Shown here piece after piece: positions 58,448 through 64,000 of a stretch of DNA of 64,000 bases. The notes under the pieces are model-generated. The model did no database searches. It saw only the letters and a program-made list of their open reading frames with translations, and had not been told where the DNA came from. A program made the position numbers and the translations under genes. This DNA is from Bretschneidera sinensis. Lineage: Eukaryota; Streptophyta; Magnoliopsida; Brassicales; Akaniaceae. How positions within the stretch are numbered: the stretch's first letter is position 1; each line of letters starts with the position of its first letter. The stretch is from NCBI GenBank assembly GCA_023935145.1, contig CM043698.1:71421501-71485500 (forward strand), given 5' to 3'.

Positions 58448-58718
58448 AATATATAGACAAATTAATTTAATTCAGAACAAGAAAGCATATACAAGAAATT
58501 ATTTATAAAAGAATTGAATAAAAAGTTCAAACCTATGTGTAATATCCGTATTCATGAATTAAGGGTAAAGAAGTAATTTGATAAATATGTCATGAATTTT
58601 AATTAATATATTTATGTGAAGGATTAATATTGAATAAAATAATTCTTTAAAAAAAATGTGAACAGTAAAATATGAATAGTAAATCGTGAATAGTAAAAAG
58701 GGTGAATAGTAAAAAAAA

Positions 58719-58740
58719 TCTGGGACGTGAAAGTCCCAGA
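58719..58740. repeat. palindrome in solo LTR copy B
   Basis: TCTGGGAC and GTCCCAGA face each other across six bases, about 270 bases upstream of the TATA box. Just before it, GTGAA(C/T)AGTAAA recurs four times between 58659 and 58715. Confidence 0.8.
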
Positions 58741-59011
58741 TCAAAGACAAGAATAAATAAAATAAAAGAAAAAGAAAAATGAAAAAGGAAAAAGTAAAGG
58801 AAAAGAAGGAAAGAAAATATAAAAAAAAAATGGTGCTTCCACCATTACTTAGTGGAGGTTTTTTTATAAAAAAAAATAAAAAGAGACAAAACAAAATGAT
58901 GAGAGAGTTAGGTGGGAGGGGGGTGGCTGCTGAAGACTAATAAAAAGAAGAAAAAAAAACGTGGAGTTTGTTTTTAGAAAGTAGAAAGTTAGGTAGAGGG
59001 GCTGAAGCTCC

Positions 59012-59024
59012 TATATATATATAT
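59012..59024 (+). promoter_or_regulatory. TATA box of solo LTR copy B
   Basis: CTCCTATATATATATATGTG is followed by a leader-like stretch. It is the only strong TATA context in this LTR. Confidence 0.55.
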
Positions 59025-60039
59025 GTGTAGAAACTGAAATCGTTCAGTTTCTTTCTTTCAAATTTTTGTATTCTCACAATATTTGGAGACCTAAAGAAAA
59101 GTCAAAAGAGTAAAATTTTGAATGGATTTTCTACGGAATTTCATAGAGGATTATGAGAAGCTATCAGTAATTATGAGGTAATAGTATAATATTTATTTTT
59201 GAATTTTTAGCATATATAAAATTTCTGGAGCTTAAAGTGGAAATTTTCGTAAGGAGTGGTTTACGATGAATTTAAGAAATAATTAGAAATTTAATATAAA
59301 TATTATGTCAGGTGTTGACTATTTACAACGGGAAAAATTTCTGAGAAGAACCGAAAAAAGCAAGAAGGTGATCCACGAGTAGCTTTAAATGCTACGGGGT
59401 GAGTTGGATTTACTTTAAGTAGTCTAAATGAAAAATCAATTATTTGGTGATAATATTAATTTTAATTATTTAAGTATGCTTGGGTGATAGATGAAAAATT
59501 AATTTATGGGTATGATAGAAAATTTAGACATGTAGAAATATTTTTCGGTGAGAGATGATATTTTTAGAAATCATAAGTTTATTTGAGAATAAAAGCAATA
59601 AATAAATTATTGATGAGATATATTGATGTTTTAATACGAGTTATGACGAGATGAATTTTAATAGATCTTGACAAATTTTGGTGGATGATTTGAGGTGAAT
59701 TTTAGTAGATCTTGACAAATTTTGGTAGATGATTTGAGATGAAATTTAGTGGATCTTGACAGACTTTAATTGATTATTTGATGTGATTTGGGAAGAGAAG
59801 AATTTAGTAGAATTTTTATATAATCTGATAAAAATCAGGATGATTGGATGTAAGAAATTTTTTAAAGAAACTTTGTTATATAAAATTTGTGGATAATCAG
59901 GATAGCCAAATTAAGTAGTTTGAATCTTTATATTGTTTTTATATTACTGTTTATATTACCGTTTCATATCATTGTTCATGCGCATATGCATTTAATAATA
60001 TAACCGAAAGAACCGGGAAGACAGTCGGTATAATGAAAT

Positions 60040-60179
60040 AACCGTGACAGCCGGTATATGCTGGGATGAAAAGTGAAAACCGTGACAGCCAGTATATGCT
60101 GGGATGAAAATTGAAAACCGTGACAGCCGGTATATGCTGGGATGAAAAGTGAAAACCGTGACAGCCGGTATATGCTGGA
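60040..60179 (+). repeat. 38-bp minisatellite in solo LTR copy B
   Basis: Units start at 60040, 60078, 60116 and 60154 (AACCGTGACAGCCGGTATAT), the last partial. Related 35-base words with AACCGGGA.GCAGCC follow to about 60240. Confidence 0.9.
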
Positions 60180-60330
60180 ATTAACCGGGAAGGCAGCCGG
60201 TCTAATGAGAATAAAAGAACCGGGAGAGCAGCCAGTCTAAGATAATAACAACCTGTCGACAGGTGGGAAGACGTTCCCATCATAATCATTCATGCATCTG
60301 CACCTGTTTTAATTATCGTTGCATTTTTTT

Positions 60331-60595
60331 GAGATGATGAGATATAGTATATTAATTGTGAATTAAATTATAGATGGCTGGGTCTCATAAAAAGAGACAG
60401 CTATAATGATGAGATTTTTGAGATGATGAGATGTTGTATATTAATTGTGAATTAAATTATAGATGGCTGAGTCTCATAAAAAGAGACAGCTATAATGATG
60501 AGATTTTTGAGATGCTGAGATGTGATACTTTTTGTGAATTTAATTATAGAAGGTTGAGTTTCATAGAAAGAGACAGTAGGGTGATAAGACTTATC
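60331..60595 (+). repeat. 89-bp tandem repeat, three copies, in solo LTR copy B
   Basis: Units start at 60331, 60420 and 60509 (GAGATGATGAGAT, then TTATAGATGGCTG and AAAGAGACAG). The third is the most diverged. Confidence 0.9.
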
Positions 60596-61096
60596 TAAAT
60601 GATGGATTTTTTTTTGATATGAATCTTATTACGAGATAATTAGGAGAGAGTTGATAGTCTTAAGGTGAACCAATGATTGAAAAGAAGAGATTGATAATAG
60701 AAAGTTGTCATCAGGTTATGCAAAAAAAAAAAAATTAATATTAAAGGATTATTGATGGAGTTTGGAATACTTTCAGTAAATTTAATTCACTGAGCTTGTG
60801 AAGCTCACTCCTCACTGTACAATGATTTTTAGGTAGCAGGCTTGGCAAATAGTTTGATGAGTTGAGGTTCAGAAAAAATCATTTTCTGTAAGCCGCGTAC
60901 GTGTCATCATCCTCAGACTAATGAGAAAATAAAAACGAAAAATTTATTTGTAAATCCTCATGTATTTTACGGATTGATGTAAAGTTCTATTGGTAATATT
61001 TATTTTTATTGTTGCATATATGTGTTGTGCTGGGATTCTAAAAATGTGATGACATTGTTTCGGGGTGGTCAACCCGGGATGGGTCGTTACACTATG

Positions 61097-64000
61097 CCAT
61101 CTGGTAGTTATGGTAAGTGTATATTTGAAGGTTGAAGGAGACTGAAAATAACTTTTCTTTATAAAGGGAATTGTGTCAGTTTGAAGGATTAATTATTTTA
61201 AGGATTTTGCACTTGGAGAAGGCTGTTTTCGAATGATCATTTTTATATGAAGTGTGTTTTATTTTAACGGATTTGGGTCTTTGAAATATCTTTTGGAATA
61301 AAATGAAAACCTACAGAAAAATTTTGTTAACAATTGTAGATATTGTACCTTTCTGCCGATACCCCACGACTATGAGCTTATTACCCATGACAATTCATTC
61401 CCTTCGAGGAAAGATGAATAAGCAAGGGTACAGATTGAAGTGGATTGACATATGGAAGGATAAGTGCCTACTAGATCTAACTAATCCTTTTATGGGCTTT
61501 TAAGTGTTTGACTAGCAACTTTATCATTGTTTATGGCGTTAGGCCTTACTGAGGGACTTTTTTGAAGGGACATATCATCTAAGCATAAAGCAAAGATAGT
61601 AGATAAACTAGAGTCACAATTTGACCTTAAAGGGGGACAAAATCCCTTATCGTTAGTCAACAAGAGATTGAGGTACGAGAGAAGAAATTAAAACTTCCCC
61701 TCTCGCTTAGGTTGAAACCTAACCTTCGTGTTCTTGGAAAAATATTTAATAATTAAACAAGACTATTATCATTACACACTAGCATACAACCATATGCAAT
61801 AACAATTTATATCACACCAATTAGCAAAACATCGATTATAGTAAAACAAAAAGTAATAACTATGTATGAAAACTACATTAATATATAATCAAATGAAAAG
61901 AAATAATTACGACAAAAAAACAATCTAAGAACAAAGAAAACATGTTAGTCCAAAAAATCATAAGAACAAATAACCAAGAAAAGAATCAGAAAATCACGAA
62001 ACAAGAAAATAAGTGTTAGATCAGCCTGTCGAGTTCAGACAGGACCTGAACGGTTAGAGTCCAGTGTCGATCGGCCCAGTAAGGAACTTATCGGCTTCCC
62101 TGTAGCGAGTTTAGGCAAATTTCGAGCTTTTGGTAGAAAACTCTATTTTGGCCAATTTTGATGCAATTTTAACTAAGTAAAAATCATACAAACATATAAT
62201 CATGCAAACCATCTTAAAAATATTATTTTTATAACATGCAATTTTAATTGACTATAAAATATAAAAAAAAAACCCCAATCTATGTGTCATGTGAGTTTCG
62301 ATGTGATCCTAAATCATGTTTTTTTAGTAAAAAAAAATCTATATGGCGTACTAAGTAATTTAAATTTATGGAGGATCAAAATAAACAATCGTCGTGCTTG
62401 TGATTTTAACTAAATAACTAAGATATTAACCTTTTTGACGATTCGATCTCTTTGCGTGTTACGAAGGGATTAACGATGAGTTAATACCGGATTTGTTTAT
62501 GAATTTCCACGTGTGGTGTGGATTGTCTTTATATCTTTGATTTGTTGCACACTGATAAATGAACGCACATAAGATTTTAATTTAGATTCAAAAAATAATG
62601 AAAATAATGCTTGGGTTTGTGTTTGAGACTTTTGAAAGTGGTGGGATTTGGGTGGATGGTAAGATTTATGAAAAAAAAAAGGATTTATAGGTTTTGGGAA
62701 TGGAAAAATATTGAAGAGATTTTCTAGATAAAGTTGTAGGAATTTTGGTGCCTAAAGATTGTTCCTATCTGTTTTGGTATTTTGGTGTTTGTAAGAGATG
62801 GTTTATAAAATAAAAATTGAGAGCTATAGTTTTAATTAACAAACAGTCAATATGCATTAGATTTAATCCAACAAGGGTCAGGGTTTCTTGGGGAGGTGGA
62901 AAAACTAGGGTTCCTTGGGGAGGTGTAAAAACTAGGGTTTCTTGGGGAGGTGTAAAAACTCGGGTTCTAGAAAGTTAGAGGTGGAAGGGAAAAATTACAG
63001 CAACGCAGAAAGTCAGGTCCAAGACTCGACCGACCAGCCGAATGGCATAGCCAATCGACTAGGTCCTGGCCCTCTAATCATTTATTTTTATTTATCATCT
63101 TGTTTTGTCTTATTTTGATCCAATCTTATTTCGTTCAAATTTTCTTAATCAATTATTGTCCAAAATTAATTTTCCATCATACATTCATCTTTTTTGGACC
63201 AAAGTTTCATCATTGAACTTCACTCGTTATTCATTTTGATATTTGAAATGAAATTGGGTGTCTACAGTAATATCATAAATTTGTTGAGTATCTATTAGTA
63301 TTTCTTAAAGGCTGGTTATTTGAATTGTCGTATTGTATGGTTTGACCATATAATGACTTCTAAATTCGTTATTGGCTAAAGTTGAGTTGATAGATAGGGA
63401 AGTTTTTGGTTGAATTTGTAAGGCTTGAGAATAACTAAGGATTTGTTTGGATTTGAAAGGTTGGGAAATTCTTCTAAAGATTTAAATCTATTTGGATGAT
63501 CGATGGTTGGCATTTGAGAATAAATTTGAGTATTTTGGGGAAAAGATGTTTAAGGAATGATCATGGCATAACCCGTATGGCTTTGAGATTTTTTTTTTTC
63601 TATTTTGGGATGGGGAATTAGGTTTTGAAGATGACAACCTTATTGGGGTCAAGTCCCCATATTATTTCTCTCTTATTTTACCTTGGAAGAATTCACGAGT
63701 AAGAAAACCTTAAAGAGAATTTGACTCTCTTTTGATAAATTCATTCAAAAAAAATATATAAAATTGTTTTCCATCGAACAAATATTTGTTTTGGAACCAG
63801 ATTTTGAACATATTTTTGTAAAATTTCTTTTACTAATTTGCAGTCTATTCTTAATAAAAATATTTTGTTAGACAAGTCATCTTAAAATTCGGATATGCAC
63901 AATACTATTGATAAAATCTCCTTTTTGATGGTTTGAGTAATTCTTTTGAGGGCCTTACCATATGCCTAAATAAAACCTAACTATTTGTTCTTGAGAATGC
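61097..64000. other. no gene recognised; possible further LTR sequence
   Basis: Short open frames such as 61303-61503 have no recognised relative. TCTACA at 63261-63266, read on the minus strand, gives TGTAGACACCCAATTTC, a start seen in some plant Ty3/gypsy LTRs, but no matching left end or target duplication was found. The remainder is AT-rich. Confidence 0.4.
62880..62960 (+). repeat. 27-bp repeat, three copies
   Basis: AGGGTTTCTTGGGGAGGTG followed by (G/T)AAAAACT occurs three times head to tail. Confidence 0.9.

Larger units (their letters stand above)
56835..58532 (+). pseudogene. second endogenous pararetrovirus fragment: capsid end and protease, strongly decayed
   Basis: The frame-broken sequence matches the capsid and protease part of ORF1 at 41110-42470. 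It has KSELYQSRKELRSF at 56850, a knuckle CYKCEKIRHWAKNC at about 57048-57090 (ligands kept), an acidic then coiled-coil-like segment, and FQKWYVEILVGINKEYHL leading to the protease site DSSADHNC at about 57985-58010, where the other copy has DSGADQNC. After the protease it reaches the QINLIQNKKAY segment at 58455 and is then cut by the solo LTR at 58538. It has more stops and is AT-richer than the main locus, so it is an older or different lineage. Confidence 0.8.
58538..61091 (+). mobile_element. solo LTR (family S, copy B)
   Basis: It starts TGTAATATCC and ends GGTCGTTACA, flanked by CTATG at 58533-58537 and 61092-61096. The 2554-bp length and reverse-orientation match to copy A (for example GGGATTCTAAAA near one end, and TCACTGAGCTTGTGAAGCTCA at 60788-60808, the point where copia entered copy A) define the family. 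A TATA box at 59012-59024 indicates that the plus strand is the LTR sense strand. No internal element sequence adjoins either end. Confidence 0.9.

Noticed and set aside
60040..60595. CRISPR-like regular repeats
   Set aside because: Units are contiguous minisatellites without unique spacers, inside a plant LTR.
61303..61503. 66-codon open frame
   Set aside because: Short, with no recognised motif and no coding signal around it.

Overview
This window is nuclear DNA of a flowering plant, most likely a eudicot. The evidence is an AT-rich composition, very long introns, plant-type Ty1/copia, Ty3/gypsy and LINE retroelements, and an endogenous plant pararetrovirus (Caulimoviridae). The species cannot be fixed from the sequence alone. 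There is one recognisable host gene. Nearly everything else is mobile or virus-derived DNA in several layers.

Left part (1-19.1 kb): the 5' portion of a host gene on the minus strand encodes a PRP40A-like pre-mRNA-processing protein (WW-domain splicing factor). Six coding exons are visible: start codon at 15013, then exons at 13978-14046, 13532-13867, 13249-13443, 13072-13148 and 4774-4843. The fifth and sixth exons each encode part of the first WW domain. The 8.2-kb intron between them is filled with decayed LINEs in both orientations. The next intron holds the 5' half of a minus-strand Ty1/copia element (1-2380). A third LINE (15253-17310, 10-bp target duplications) lies between the start codon and a putative 5'-UTR exon and TATA box near 18.96-19.10 kb.

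Middle part (19.8-35.1 kb): a nest of four levels. A Tourist/PIF-Harbinger-like element (20855-35112, TTA target duplications) contains a Ty3/gypsy chromovirus (21207-34560). That contains a long solo LTR (25133-33463, target duplication GATAC), which in turn contains a Ty1/copia element (25479-31597, target duplication CTCAG/CTTAG). A second solo LTR of the same long-LTR family lies at 58538-61091 (target duplication CTATG).

Right part (35.2-58.5 kb): five tandem copies of a repeat of about 570 bp lead into an endogenous pararetrovirus locus resembling florendoviruses. One genome unit of about 7.2 kb carries ORF1 (movement protein, capsid, protease, RT, RNase H), an ORF2 of unknown function that overlaps ORF1 by ATGA, and a regulatory region with repeats and a TATA box. 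About 1.0 kb of the movement-protein region is then repeated, so the insert is terminally redundant. The virus block is bounded by two 362-bp direct repeats. ORF2 is split by an 8.5-kb gag-only LTR retrotransposon with 3.1-kb LTRs (TR-GAG type, Athila/Tat-like). A second, more decayed virus fragment lies at about 56835-58532 and carries a small foldback element. All viral and retroelement coding regions here contain stops, frameshifts or lost catalytic residues, so none looks functional as it stands.

The last 2.9 kb shows no gene.
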